Shown piece after piece: positions 34,251-41,260 of a DNA stretch of 47,007 bases. The stretch's first letter is position 1, and each line of letters starts with the position of its first letter. Source of the DNA: an uncultured Bacilli bacterium (lineage in GTDB: Bacteria > Bacillota_I > Bacilli_A > RF39 > UBA660); NCBI GenBank assembly GCA_934130215.1, contig CAKOXR010000003.1, forward strand, positions 1 to 47,007, read 5' to 3'. A model generated the notes under the pieces. The model was not told where the DNA came from. It ran no database searches and saw only the letters and a program-made list of their open reading frames with translations. A program made the translations under genes and the position numbers.

Positions 34251-34580
34251 ATGTATCAAGATAGAATTCTGTTAACAAGTAAAGATATTTATGAAAAAGA
34301 ATTTAAAGTCGATACAAGAGGGTATCGCCCCCAAGAAGTAGATAAATTTTTAGATGAAATCATGAGAGATTATGAAGAATGGAGAAAAATTATATCAGAA
34401 CTTGAGGAAGAAAAGAAAGAACAATTAGAAGAAATTATAAAATTAAAACAAGAAATTAGGTATTTAAAAACTCAATTAGATGTTGTTAAAGACGGAAAAG
34501 TTGAGCCAGTAATGAATAATACTGATTTACTAAGAAGAATATCTAACTTAGAAAAAGTAATATACGGAAAAGAAGAATGA
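34251..34580 (+). CDS. gpsB: Cell division protein GpsB (DivIVA family)
   Basis: 109-residue membrane-associated adaptor that coordinates peptidoglycan synthases at septum and side wall. The N-terminal DivIVA-like domain has LTSKDIYEKEFKVDTRGYRPQEVDKFLDEIMRDYEEW, then a coiled coil (EEEKKEQLEEIIKLKQEIRYLK) and a short C-terminal trimer helix (DLLRRISNLEKVIYGK). The length and the last helix separate GpsB from full DivIVA. AAGGTGGA precedes the ATG. It lies directly before rnpB, as in B. subtilis; its stop codon falls inside the P1 stem of that RNA. Confidence 0.93.
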   Translation: MYQDRILLTSKDIYEKEFKVDTRGYRPQEVDKFLDEIMRDYEEWRKIISELEEEKKEQLEEIIKLKQEIRYLKTQLDVVKDGKVEPVMNNTDLLRRISNLEKVIYGKEE

Positions 34581-34912
34581 TAACAGACAAACGCTGCATT
34601 TAATGTAGAGGAAAGTCCATGCTCGCACTATCTGTGATGATAGTAGTGTTCATGTAAGGGGAAAAAATAACCCTTAGTAGTTTAATAAACTAACGGCGAC
34701 TTAATACCTTAAATGGTTATAAGTTGTAAAGTGCCACAGAAACGAGTATTTGGGAAACCAAATAATGAAACGCGGTAAACCCCATGAGCGAGAAACCCAA
34801 ATTATGGTAGGGGAACCTTGATGTCGGAAATAAGAACGAATAAAGGATCGAAAGATAGATAAATGTTTGTCACCTTTAAAGGTACAGAACATGGCTTATG
34901 TTATTATTATTT
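34576..34912 (+). ncRNA. rnpB: RNase P RNA
   Basis: Catalytic RNA that matures tRNA 5' ends. Universal segments are visible: GAGGAAAGTCCATGCTCGC near the 5' side, GTGCCACAGAAACG, AAACGCGGTAAACCCC and GAGCGAGAAACCCAAAT in the middle, and ACAGAACATGGCTTAT at the 3' side. P1 is formed by AATGATAAC (34576-34584) with GTTATTATT (34900-34908), followed by a T run that acts as terminator. The order gpsB-rnpB and the segment spacing suit a low-GC (B-like) form; about 333 nt, shorter than in B. subtilis. Confidence 0.95.
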
Positions 34913-34931
34913 TTTTAAGGAGTTGAGATGC

Positions 34932-35342
34932 TTGAAAGATATTGGAGCTAAACTTAAAGAAGCAAGAGAAAGTATTGGTGTTTCTGTAGAAGAAGCAGCA
35001 GAAGACTTAAAATTAAAAGTTTCCCAAATTGAAAATTTAGAAAAAGGCAATATGGAAGCTTTTCAAGATGTTTTTTATTTAAAATATTTTATTAAAGATT
35101 ATGCCAAATATTTAGGCTTAAAACATGAAGATTTAGTAGATGAATTTAATGAGTATTTATTTGATTATACATCCAAAATTTCTATTGAAGATGTTAAGAA
35201 AAAACAAGATACGATAACAGATAAAACTGCTATTCATTCACCATATACAAAAAAATTAAAAGAACCATTTAAATTATCAAGTATTATACCTTATATAGTA
35301 ATTATAATTATTGCTATCATAATAGCATTTATTGTTTTGTAG
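34932..35342 (+). CDS. rodZ: RodZ/YmfM-like helix-turn-helix membrane protein
   Basis: 136 residues with TTG start. An N-terminal HTH_25 domain (KDIGAKLKEARESIGVSVEEAAEDLKLKVSQIENLEKGN, with YLKYFIKDYAKYLGL) is followed by a linker and one C-terminal membrane helix (about 117-135), as in YmfM, the Bacillus RodZ-type partner of MreB in rod shape. The domain starts at MKDIGAKL, AAGGAG (34917-34922) is nine bases before TTG 34932, and frames starting earlier would lie inside rnpB. An out-of-frame ATG at 34928 stops after seven codons. pgsA follows, as ymfM-pgsA in Bacillus. No periplasmic beta domain. Confidence 0.87.
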   Translation: MKDIGAKLKEARESIGVSVEEAAEDLKLKVSQIENLEKGNMEAFQDVFYLKYFIKDYAKYLGLKHEDLVDEFNEYLFDYTSKISIEDVKKKQDTITDKTAIHSPYTKKLKEPFKLSSIIPYIVIIIIAIIIAFIVL

Positions 35343-35351
35343 GAGGAAAAA

Positions 35352-35942
35352 ATGAATTTACCAAATAAAATAACATTTTCTAGAATAATACTTACTATTT
35401 TTATATTATTATTACTTGTATTTCCATTTGAAGAAGCAGGTATAAAAATGCCTCAATTGTTTGTAAGTGAAATGATTGTTGTTGATATAAAATATCCTAT
35501 AGCAGGTGTTTTATTTATAATAGCAGCACTAACAGATATGGTAGATGGTAAACTAGCTCGTAAAAGAAATCAAGTAACAGATTTAGGAAAAATGTTAGAT
35601 GCAATAGCAGATAAAGTATTAGTAAATACTATATTAGTTGCTCTATCAGCTTCTGGATTTATTCATCCTATTATTCCTATAGTAGTTATTTTCAGAGATG
35701 AAGTAGTAAACTCTATTAAAATGATATCAGGGAATAAAGGAAAAGTAGTTGCTGCAAGTAAAATGGGAAAATATAAAACAGCATGTATGATGACAGGAAT
35801 AGCACTAACATTATTTTATAATTTACCATTTGAATTAATGAATTTAAAAGTATCAGATATGTTATTAGTTGTAGCAATGGTATTAAGTGTAATATCAGGT
35901 ATCCAGTATTATGTAAATAGCAAAAAAATAATCATGAATTGA
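35352..35942 (+). CDS. pgsA: CDP-diacylglycerol-glycerol-3-phosphate 3-phosphatidyltransferase
   Basis: Membrane enzyme for the committed step to phosphatidylglycerol. The CDP-alcohol phosphotransferase motif is complete: DMVDGKLARKRNQVTDLGKMLDAIAD with D..DG..AR, G...D...D spacing, near residues 62-87. LPNKITFSRIILT at the N-terminus is typical, and about five or six membrane helices follow. 196 residues. GGAGG precedes the ATG, nine bases after the RodZ-like gene. Converges with the femX-like gene on a shared terminator. Confidence 0.95.
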   Translation: MNLPNKITFSRIILTIFILLLLVFPFEEAGIKMPQLFVSEMIVVDIKYPIAGVLFIIAALTDMVDGKLARKRNQVTDLGKMLDAIADKVLVNTILVALSASGFIHPIIPIVVIFRDEVVNSIKMISGNKGKVVAASKMGKYKTACMMTGIALTLFYNLPFELMNLKVSDMLLVVAMVLSVISGIQYYVNSKKIIMN

Positions 35943-35954
35943 TTATTTTTTTTT
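35922..35954. terminator. Bidirectional terminator between pgsA and femX-like gene
   Basis: AAATAATCA / TGATTATTT stem with loop TGAAT and A/T tracts on both sides. The pgsA stop TGA (35940-35942) and the opposite gene's stop (35943-35945) are adjacent inside the right arm. Confidence 0.88.
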
Positions 35955-37208
35955 AATTGAGTTCTTTAATTTTTTATTTATTATTTTATGTCTTATTGGT
36001 ATTAATTTGTTATAAAGGAAATACATAAATTTATTAGTAATATAATCAAATTCACCGATAAATTCAGTATATTCTCCTCCCCATTTTTTCTTAAAATCAT
36101 GTAGTCCTACTAATTGACTATCACTTGTTGGTTCTCCAATTGTACCAAAAACATCAAATATTTCCATTCCTCTTTTTTTAGAATCTTGAATTTGTTTTTC
36201 ATAAACTAAATAATTAGCATATAATCTTTTATAATTCATATCATTTGCAGCATATAAAGCCCAACTTTTATTACCATAATGTACTATTAGATAAGAACTA
36301 ACAACGATAGTATTTTTGGGTTTATCTTTAAAAAAATCTAATTGTTCATTAATACTATTTATATTTTTTATAAGTTCCTTTTTTTGACCAACACTTTTCT
36401 TATTATCTAAGTTTTCAATAGTTTTATATTCTTCGTTTAATTTATTTAATTCCGTTTTTAAGTTGAGTTCAATTTTTTTAATATCTATTTTTCCTAAATA
36501 TAATGTTACATGATTATTTTTAGAAAAAACATCGTAAAAGGAAGTAAAATATTTATCATCATGAGAATAAAAACCTTGTCTTTCCTCTGTCATTTTCATT
36601 AATCTATTAAATTCTTTAATATCTTCTTTAGTTCCAATTTCAACAGTAACACCACATTTTTTTGCTTTTTTTATTCTTTGAATAGTAGTGGTAGAGTATT
36701 TTTTTTCAATTTCTTCAATAGGAGGTTTTAAATCTATTCTAAATGTAAATCTCGGTTGCATTGTTTCAAAATATTTTGTAAGTGGACGATGTTTATAACC
36801 AATACTCTCTAAAAAGTTAACTAATTTATAATTATTTGTTCCCTCAATTTCACAAGCAGTTTCATCAATCGTATGAAGTTTTATATCAGGATCAATTCTA
36901 AAGAAAATACCTTTTTTTTCTTTACAAAATTTTTTAATTTTTAAACTAAAAATTTTAATTAATTCTTCATTATTATAATCTATATTAAAACCTCTTGGAA
37001 TATAAAAATATGAATAACCCATTAATAAATTCTTTTTTAAAAGTAAAGCAGTTGCTACAATAGTATTTTTATCTTTAAGTCCAATATAATAAGGAGTAAA
37101 ACCTCTTTTTAAAGAAAGTTCTCCCCATTCATAAGATTCTAAAAAATGTGTATTCATTTTATCAGTAAAAGATCGGTATTCTTTTTCATTTAATGTTACT
37201 AATTCCAT
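35943..37208 (-). CDS. FemABX-type aminoacyltransferase (peptidoglycan interpeptide bridge)
   Basis: 421 residues of the FemABX family, which moves amino acids from charged tRNA to lipid II stem peptides. Two GNAT-like domains are seen (FLESYEWGELSLKRGFTPYYIGLKD; SSYLIVHYGNKSWALYAANDMNYKRLYANYLVYE), and an inserted coiled coil of about 60 residues (KKIELNLKTELNKLNEEYK... QLDFFKDK) as in FemA and FemX. The end VGLHDFKKKWGGEYTEFIGEFDYITN is typical. GGAGGAAAC precedes ATG 37208 on the minus strand. The bridge residue is unknown. A bridge enzyme is usually found with Lys-type peptidoglycan, while MurE here has a DAP-like box. Gene symbol withheld because FemA, FemX and MurM cannot be separated by eye. 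Confidence 0.9.
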   Translation of the reverse strand: MELVTLNEKEYRSFTDKMNTHFLESYEWGELSLKRGFTPYYIGLKDKNTIVATALLLKKNLLMGYSYFYIPRGFNIDYNNEELIKIFSLKIKKFCKEKKGIFFRIDPDIKLHTIDETACEIEGTNNYKLVNFLESIGYKHRPLTKYFETMQPRFTFRIDLKPPIEEIEKKYSTTTIQRIKKAKKCGVTVEIGTKEDIKEFNRLMKMTEERQGFYSHDDKYFTSFYDVFSKNNHVTLYLGKIDIKKIELNLKTELNKLNEEYKTIENLDNKKSVGQKKELIKNINSINEQLDFFKDKPKNTIVVSSYLIVHYGNKSWALYAANDMNYKRLYANYLVYEKQIQDSKKRGMEIFDVFGTIGEPTSDSQLVGLHDFKKKWGGEYTEFIGEFDYITNKFMYFLYNKLIPIRHKIINKKLKNSIKKK

Positions 37209-37282
37209 GTTTCCTCCTTTATTTATATATAAAGTATATAACAATTGTATATTTTAGTCAAGGAACTAAAAGGTTTAAAAAA

Positions 37283-37315
37283 AATGTAATAAAGAGGTAT
37301 TTATCTCATATATTT
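37283..37315 (+). promoter_or_regulatory. Possible sporulation-type promoter of spoIVA
   Basis: CATATATT near 37304-37311 resembles the sigma-E -10 (CATACAnT), with A/T-rich TAATAAAG about 14-16 bases before it. No good sigma-A pair is seen between the divergent genes. spoIVA is a sigma-E gene in Bacillus, which supports the idea but does not prove it. Confidence 0.3.
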
Positions 37316-37333
37316 AAATGAAAGTAGGTAAAT

Positions 37334-38803
37334 ATGGATAAAATAGAGATAATAAAAAATATCACTGAAAGAACTAATGGTGATATATATTTTGGGGTAG
37401 TAGGAGCAGTTAGAACAGGTAAATCAACTTTTATCAAAAAAGTAATAGAGACATTAGTAGTTCCAAATATAGAGGATGAATATGAAAAGAAAAGATGTTT
37501 AGATGAAATACCTCAATCAGCTCAAGGAAAAACAATTATGACAACTGAACCAAAGTTTGTTCCATCAAGTGGAGCAACCATTAAAATTGATAATTTTGAA
37601 GCATCTGTTAGATTGGTAGATTGTGTTGGATATGTAATAAAAGGAGCAAAAGGTTATGAAGATGAAAATGGACCTAGAATGGTTCATACACCATGGTATG
37701 ATGAACCATTACCATTTGTTGAGGCAGCTGAAATTGGAACAGAAAAGGTAATTAAAGATCATTCAACAATTGGAATAGTAGTAACAACTGATGGATCAAT
37801 CGGAGAATTTGATCGAGAAGAATATGTAGATTGTGAAAAAAGAGTTATAACAGAATTAAAAGAAATAGGGAAACCATTTATTGTTTTATTAAACTCTTCT
37901 CATCCAATGCTTCCAGAAACAGAAAAATTAAAAGATAAATTAAAAGAAGAATATAGAGTACCAGTTTTACCACTTAATATAGAAAATATGAACGAAAAAG
38001 ATATTTATGGAATTTTGAAAGAAGCATTATATGAATTTCCAGTATTAGAGGTAAATGTTAATATGCCTGAATGGATAGCATGTTTAGACTCAAATAACTG
38101 GCTTAAAAAAATATATATTGAAAAAATAAGAGAAAGTGTTATAGAAGTAGATAAATTAAGAGATATTGAAACAATTAATAAACATTTTGTTGATTGTGAA
38201 TATATAGAATCATCATTTATATCTGAAGTTAATACAGGAACAGGAATTGTAACTATAACATTAAATCCACCAAAAGAATTATATAATACAGTATTAAAAG
38301 AAATAATAGGATTAGATATAAGAAGTAAAACAGATTTATTAAAAATAATGCAAGAATATAATTTAGCAAAAATAGAGTATGACCAAGTAAAAACAGCATT
38401 AAAAATGGTAAAAGCAACTGGATATGGAATAGCAACACCTTCTTTAAAAGATATGAAATTAGAAACACCAGAAGTTATTAAACAAGGAAGTAGATACGGA
38501 ATTAAATTAAAAGCAGTTGCACCATCAATACATATGATAAGAGTGGATGTTGATTCTACATTTGAACCAATCATTGGAACCGAAGTTCAATCAAAAGAAT
38601 TAATAGACCATTTAGTAAAAGATACTGATTCTAGTAATGTTTGGAAATCAGAAATATTTGGAAGACCACTTGATGTAATAGTTCAAGAAGGAATCCAAAC
38701 AAAATTATCAATTATGCCTGATGCAATAAGATATAAATTACAACAAACATTAACAAAAGTAGTAAATAAAGGATCATCAACAATGATAACTATAGTTTTA
38801 TAA
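37334..38803 (+). CDS. spoIVA: Stage IV sporulation protein A (SpoIVA)
   Basis: ATPase that polymerises on the forespore surface as the basement layer of the spore coat. Walker A GAVRTGKS at residues 24-31, EIPQSAQGKTIMTTEPKFVPSSGA as switch-like region, LVDCVGYVIKGAKGYEDE (Walker B region), VTTDGSIGEFDREEY and LLNSSHP. The long helical middle and the C-terminal domain with EVQSKELIDHLVKD and KLQQTLTKVVNKGSSTMITIVL complete the family pattern. 489 residues, full length with no break. AGTAGGT lies before the ATG. Neighbouring HU agrees with the spoIVA-hbs pair of Bacillus, now separated by an IS element and an RNA. Confidence 0.97.
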   Translation: MDKIEIIKNITERTNGDIYFGVVGAVRTGKSTFIKKVIETLVVPNIEDEYEKKRCLDEIPQSAQGKTIMTTEPKFVPSSGATIKIDNFEASVRLVDCVGYVIKGAKGYEDENGPRMVHTPWYDEPLPFVEAAEIGTEKVIKDHSTIGIVVTTDGSIGEFDREEYVDCEKRVITELKEIGKPFIVLLNSSHPMLPETEKLKDKLKEEYRVPVLPLNIENMNEKDIYGILKEALYEFPVLEVNVNMPEWIACLDSNNWLKKIYIEKIRESVIEVDKLRDIETINKHFVDCEYIESSFISEVNTGTGIVTITLNPPKELYNTVLKEIIGLDIRSKTDLLKIMQEYNLAKIEYDQVKTALKMVKATGYGIATPSLKDMKLETPEVIKQGSRYGIKLKAVAPSIHMIRVDVDSTFEPIIGTEVQSKELIDHLVKDTDSSNVWKSEIFGRPLDVIVQEGIQTKLSIMPDAIRYKLQQTLTKVVNKGSSTMITIVL

Positions 38804-38804
38804 A

Positions 38805-38820
38805 AAAATTAGCAAAATTT
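38805..38820 (+). repeat. Direct repeat, copy 1
   Basis: AAAATTAGCAAAATTT, also found exactly at 40345-40360. The two copies lie outside both IS terminal repeats. Confidence 0.8.
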
Positions 38821-38870
38821 CGTAAATTTTTAGACTAAATGCAGCTTTAAAAAAGATTATTTAATTTATT

Positions 38871-38917
38871 AGACTTATTTCAGGTTCTGAAGATAGAAAC
38901 TGCAATAAGTCTTTTAA
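38871..38917 (+). terminator. Long hairpin after spoIVA, overlapping the left IS end
   Basis: AGACTTATTTCAGGTTCT pairs with AGAAACTGCAATAAGTCT (16 of 18 positions) around loop GAAGAT and is followed by TTTT. It can terminate spoIVA transcription. Its right arm is the left terminal repeat of the IS element. Confidence 0.65.
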
Positions 38918-39064
38918 TTTATTCATATAATACTTAAATTATTGCACACCAAAATTACGGAGGTTATTTCCGTTTTTCAAACTTATTTCCGCTTTTTGTT
39001 TCTTTGTCATATTTGGTAACAAATAAAGCTGAGCTTTATTTGAATAAATATTATAATTTTGTTA

Positions 39065-39111
39065 TATTGTCAATGGTTAAAATGAACTCGTTATACTCGC
39101 CATTGACAATA
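39065..39111. repeat. 12-bp inverted repeat after the transposase gene
   Basis: TATTGTCAATGG (39065-39076) and CCATTGACAATA (39100-39111) form a perfect stem with a 23-base loop just behind the transposase stop codon. It could stabilise the transcript end or block read-in from outside. Confidence 0.85.
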
Positions 39112-39112
39112 A

Positions 39113-40243
39113 CTAGAATAATTTATTATACAAGTCTTCATCAAATACATTTGTAAAGGCTTGTTTAGGTGTATAAGAAGATAATGACTTTAATGGTCTA
39201 TTTAAAAGAGTTTTATTAACATTTTTGATATCTTGTTTGTTATATGTATCTAAAGTTTTACCTTTTGGAAAAAATAATCGTAATTGTTTATTAATGTTTT
39301 CAACATTAGGCTTTTGATTTGATTTATAACCATCACAAAAGAATAATTTACATCTTTCTTCACCAGTTATTTTTGAAAAACATATTCCTTCTATATCTGT
39401 AAAAGTAGGATCTCTATCAGTTAAAATAACTGGTATTAAATCAATAAAAGCATTAGTTCCAATTCTTTCTTCTAACTCATCAAAATATTCAACGACTTTT
39501 TGTTGATTTGGATTTTTAATTAAATTTAACAAAACAAATTGCAAATCAGGCAGAATAAATGATAAAATATTATTGTTATCTGTCTTAATTGTTCCAAGAA
39601 AATCTAGTTGCCAGACATAGATTCCTGGATGTTTATGCATATAGGCAAGATAATCAATGTAAGTATGACCAGTTCTGTCAATTTTATTATTTTCAGAATA
39701 TTCATACTTTTTATTATATTTTCTTTTCTTGTAAGTGACAGCATAAGGTAAATCAATTCTTTTAGTTGTTAAATAGCCATTATTAACATATCTATAAAGA
39801 GTAGTAACAGATTTATCTATTTCTTCTTTGTTTTCAATAGTTATTTGATAAATAGATTTTTTATTATCAATTCCATCCTTAATAATTTTATCAAGTCTTT
39901 GAAACTCATCTGAATCAATATCAATACCTCTTCTTGAATTAACCAAATTAGTATCAGCTTTATTTTGAGCTTTTTGAGCATCGTATTTGTATTTTGTAAA
40001 ACAACATTGATTATTATATCTTTTACTGCATCCTGTGCATACATAAGGCCATCTAGTTACTTTTTTACAATTTGTTACATTATTTCCAATTGTAATACTA
40101 TCTCGATTTCTTTTAACTTCCTTTGAAATACTTGTTGGATCAAATCCTAAAGCATCAGTAATCTCTTTTAATTTATAATTACGAGATATTCCATTTGAAA
40201 TAACTTTCCTCTGTTCCATAGTTAAATGTTTCCAATCTTTCAT
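39113..40243 (-). CDS. IS30-family transposase
   Basis: 376 residues. An N-terminal HTH_38 domain (MKDWKHLTMEQRKVISNGISRNYKLKEITDALG...SISKEVKRNR) is followed by a Cys-containing segment (CTGCSKRYNNQCC), a second HTH-like region (SVTTLYRYVNNGYL) and the rve-type DDE core: WQLDFLGTI (first D, about 212), VILTDRDPTF (second D, about 276) and KPNVENINKQLRLFFPKG (E, about 313). The ending LNRPLKSLSSYTPKQAF is typical. Compared with classical IS30 the TDNGSEF and NENTNG motifs are replaced by TDRDPTF and NVENIN, a variant of Clostridia-like IS30 proteins. AGGAGGAAT precedes the ATG. No frameshift. Confidence 0.93.
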   Translation of the reverse strand: MKDWKHLTMEQRKVISNGISRNYKLKEITDALGFDPTSISKEVKRNRDSITIGNNVTNCKKVTRWPYVCTGCSKRYNNQCCFTKYKYDAQKAQNKADTNLVNSRRGIDIDSDEFQRLDKIIKDGIDNKKSIYQITIENKEEIDKSVTTLYRYVNNGYLTTKRIDLPYAVTYKKRKYNKKYEYSENNKIDRTGHTYIDYLAYMHKHPGIYVWQLDFLGTIKTDNNNILSFILPDLQFVLLNLIKNPNQQKVVEYFDELEERIGTNAFIDLIPVILTDRDPTFTDIEGICFSKITGEERCKLFFCDGYKSNQKPNVENINKQLRLFFPKGKTLDTYNKQDIKNVNKTLLNRPLKSLSSYTPKQAFTNVFDEDLYNKLF

Positions 40244-40344
40244 TTATAATTCCTCCTTTTTTGACAAAGAAACATATATATTATACTATAAACAGACTTA
40301 TTGCAGTTATTTTATTTAAAACGGAATTTCAAATGATAATTAAC

Positions 40345-40360
40345 AAAATTAGCAAAATTT
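40345..40360 (+). repeat. Direct repeat, copy 2
   Basis: Second exact copy of AAAATTAGCAAAATTT, 1540 bases after the first, 37 bases outside the right IS repeat. Confidence 0.8.
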
Positions 40361-40371
40361 GAGAAAAACTG

Positions 40372-40400
40372 TTGCACAATCAAAAAATATATGCTACAAT
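40372..40400 (+). promoter_or_regulatory. Promoter of the noncoding transcript
   Basis: TTGCAC (40372-40377), 17 bases, TACAAT (40395-40400). Transcription would start near 40407. Confidence 0.7.
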
Positions 40401-40406
40401 ATAATT

Positions 40407-40826
40407 GCTTAGTAAGAATAACTTAATTAGGTACTTAATATTTTATCTATTTTAATAATTATTGCTTATTATTTAATAAAGATTTTATTAAAAATAATCA
40501 TTTAATATATTAAATAAATAAAATAACTAGTGATATTTATATCATGAGTACTGTCTGAAGATGGTCGGTATTATAATTAGTATAATACAAGTATGTACTA
40601 AAAGTTTTAAAGCAAGAAAATTTATTAATTGTTATTAATAAATTCTTATCAGCGCTAAGCAAGAACAATTGTTTTATGAGAAAGAAAAACTCGAATGATA
40701 AGAAGTTGTGGTAGGTACTGATAATATCTATTTAGAATTTATATTAGATAAAGCCTAATATAAATGGTACAACAATTTCTAAAAAACTCAAAACAGTATA
40801 GTTTATCAGGTTATACTGTTTTTTGG
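40407..40826 (+). ncRNA. Structured noncoding RNA candidate, about 420 nt, unidentified
   Basis: A promoter-to-terminator unit without ORF. Perfect or near-perfect stems: TGATA/TATCA (40531-40544); AGTAC/GTACT (40547-40551 with 40595-40599) enclosing GTATTATA/TATAATAC (40568-40575 with 40581-40588); AATTTATTAAT/ATTAATAAATT (40619-40629 with 40634-40644); TTCTTATCA/TGATAAGAA (40643-40651 with 40696-40704) closing a domain with GAG/CTC and AACAATTGTT; GTTGT/ACAAC around ATTTATATTAG/CTAATATAAAT (40737-40747 with 40755-40765). The unpaired parts hold the G/C-rich words CTGTCTGAAGATGGTCGG and CAGCGCTAAGC, which stand out in this AT-rich DNA. It does not look like tmRNA, RNase P, 6S or SRP RNA. Confidence 0.6.
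40791..40826 (+). terminator. Terminator of the noncoding transcript
   Basis: AAACAGTATA / TATACTGTTT around a GTTTATCAGGT-type loop, followed by six T. Confidence 0.88.
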
Positions 40827-40868
40827 TGTAAAAAATATAAAAAAACCATTAAAATATAACGAAAAGTG

Positions 40869-40897
40869 TTGCATTTATTAATTAAAAATGGTAACAT
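40869..40897 (+). promoter_or_regulatory. Promoter of the HU gene
   Basis: TTGCAT (40869-40874), 17 bases, TAACAT (40892-40897), independent of the noncoding transcript. Confidence 0.6.
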
Positions 40898-40941
40898 TGA
40901 AATGTAAGCAAGATATGCTTATAAAACAAAGGAGGATAAAC

Positions 40942-41214
40942 ATGACAAAAACAGATTTAGTAAATTATATGGCTGAAGAAACAGGCATGACAAAAGCTGA
41001 TGCAACTCGTGCTTTAGAAGCAATGTTAAATGGAGTTGTAACAGGTTTAAAAAAAGAAAAGAAAGTTGCTCTAACAGGATTTATGACATTTACTGCAAAA
41101 GATAAAGAAGCAGCTACTCGTCGTAATCCACGTACAGGTGAACCAGTAGAAACTCCTGCACATGTTGCAGTTACTTTTAAAGCAGGATCTAAATTAAAAG
41201 ATGCTTTAAACTAA
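40942..41214 (+). CDS. hup: DNA-binding protein HU
   Basis: 90-residue histone-like protein that bends and compacts DNA as a dimer. MTKTDLVNYMAEETGMTKADATRALEAML is the helical half; VALTGFMTFTAKDKEAATRRNPRTGEP is the beta arm with the RNPRTG tip and the DNA-intercalating Pro, ending VTFKAGSKLKDALN. GGAGGATAAAC directly before ATG 40942 decides the start; an earlier in-frame ATG has no site. Next to spoIVA in Bacillus (hbs), here beyond the IS and RNA. Confidence 0.97.
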   Translation: MTKTDLVNYMAEETGMTKADATRALEAMLNGVVTGLKKEKKVALTGFMTFTAKDKEAATRRNPRTGEPVETPAHVAVTFKAGSKLKDALN

Positions 41215-41241
41215 AAAAAGAGGGAGTATTCCCTTTTTTTT
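41214..41241 (+). terminator. Terminator of the HU gene
   Basis: AAAGAGGGA-GTAT-TCCCTTTTTTTT, strong short hairpin just after the stop codon. Confidence 0.9.
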
Positions 41242-41260
41242 CTCATAAAGGAATGATAAA

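Larger units (their letters stand above)
38804..39112. other. Gene-free stretch between spoIVA and the transposase
   Basis: It holds the long hairpin at 38871-38912, the left IS end (from 38898), two TTATTTCCG(C/T)TTTTT-like direct repeats (about 38965-38997), a TGTTTCTTTGTCA block (38998-39010) that is repeated inverted at 40262-40274, the palindrome CAAATAAAG-CTGAG-CTTTATTTG (39020-39042) and a 12-bp inverted repeat (39065-39076 with 39100-39111) just after the transposase stop. No ORF with a ribosome binding site is seen. Confidence 0.85.
38898..40308 (-). mobile_element. IS30-family insertion sequence, 1.4 kb
   Basis: One transposase gene flanked by perfect 15-bp inverted repeats: AACTGCAATAAGTCT at 38898-38912 and AGACTTATTGCAGTT at 40294-40308. 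A second inner pair, TGTTTCTTTGTCA / TGACAAAGAAACA, is also inverted. No clear 2-3 bp target duplication is seen at these ends, so the exact borders may differ by a few bases. It sits between spoIVA and the HU region, and its transposase is full length, so it may still be active. Confidence 0.8.
40244..40941. other. Gene-free 0.7-kb stretch between transposase and HU
   Basis: It contains the right IS end, the direct repeat copy, a promoter, a structured RNA candidate with terminator, and the HU promoter. No protein-coding frame of note is present on either strand. Confidence 0.85.

Noticed and set aside
34863..34931. Longer RodZ-like protein starting at ATG 34863
   Set aside because: This part lies inside conserved RNase P RNA sequence, and AAGGAG with TTG at 34932 matches the start of the HTH domain.
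37943..38574. Minus-strand frames inside spoIVA and other long genes
   Set aside because: They lie fully within strongly conserved genes, have no start signals and no recognisable domains.
40407..40826. Riboswitch for the HU gene
   Set aside because: The terminator is followed by a separate promoter for HU, and no known riboswitch core was recognised.
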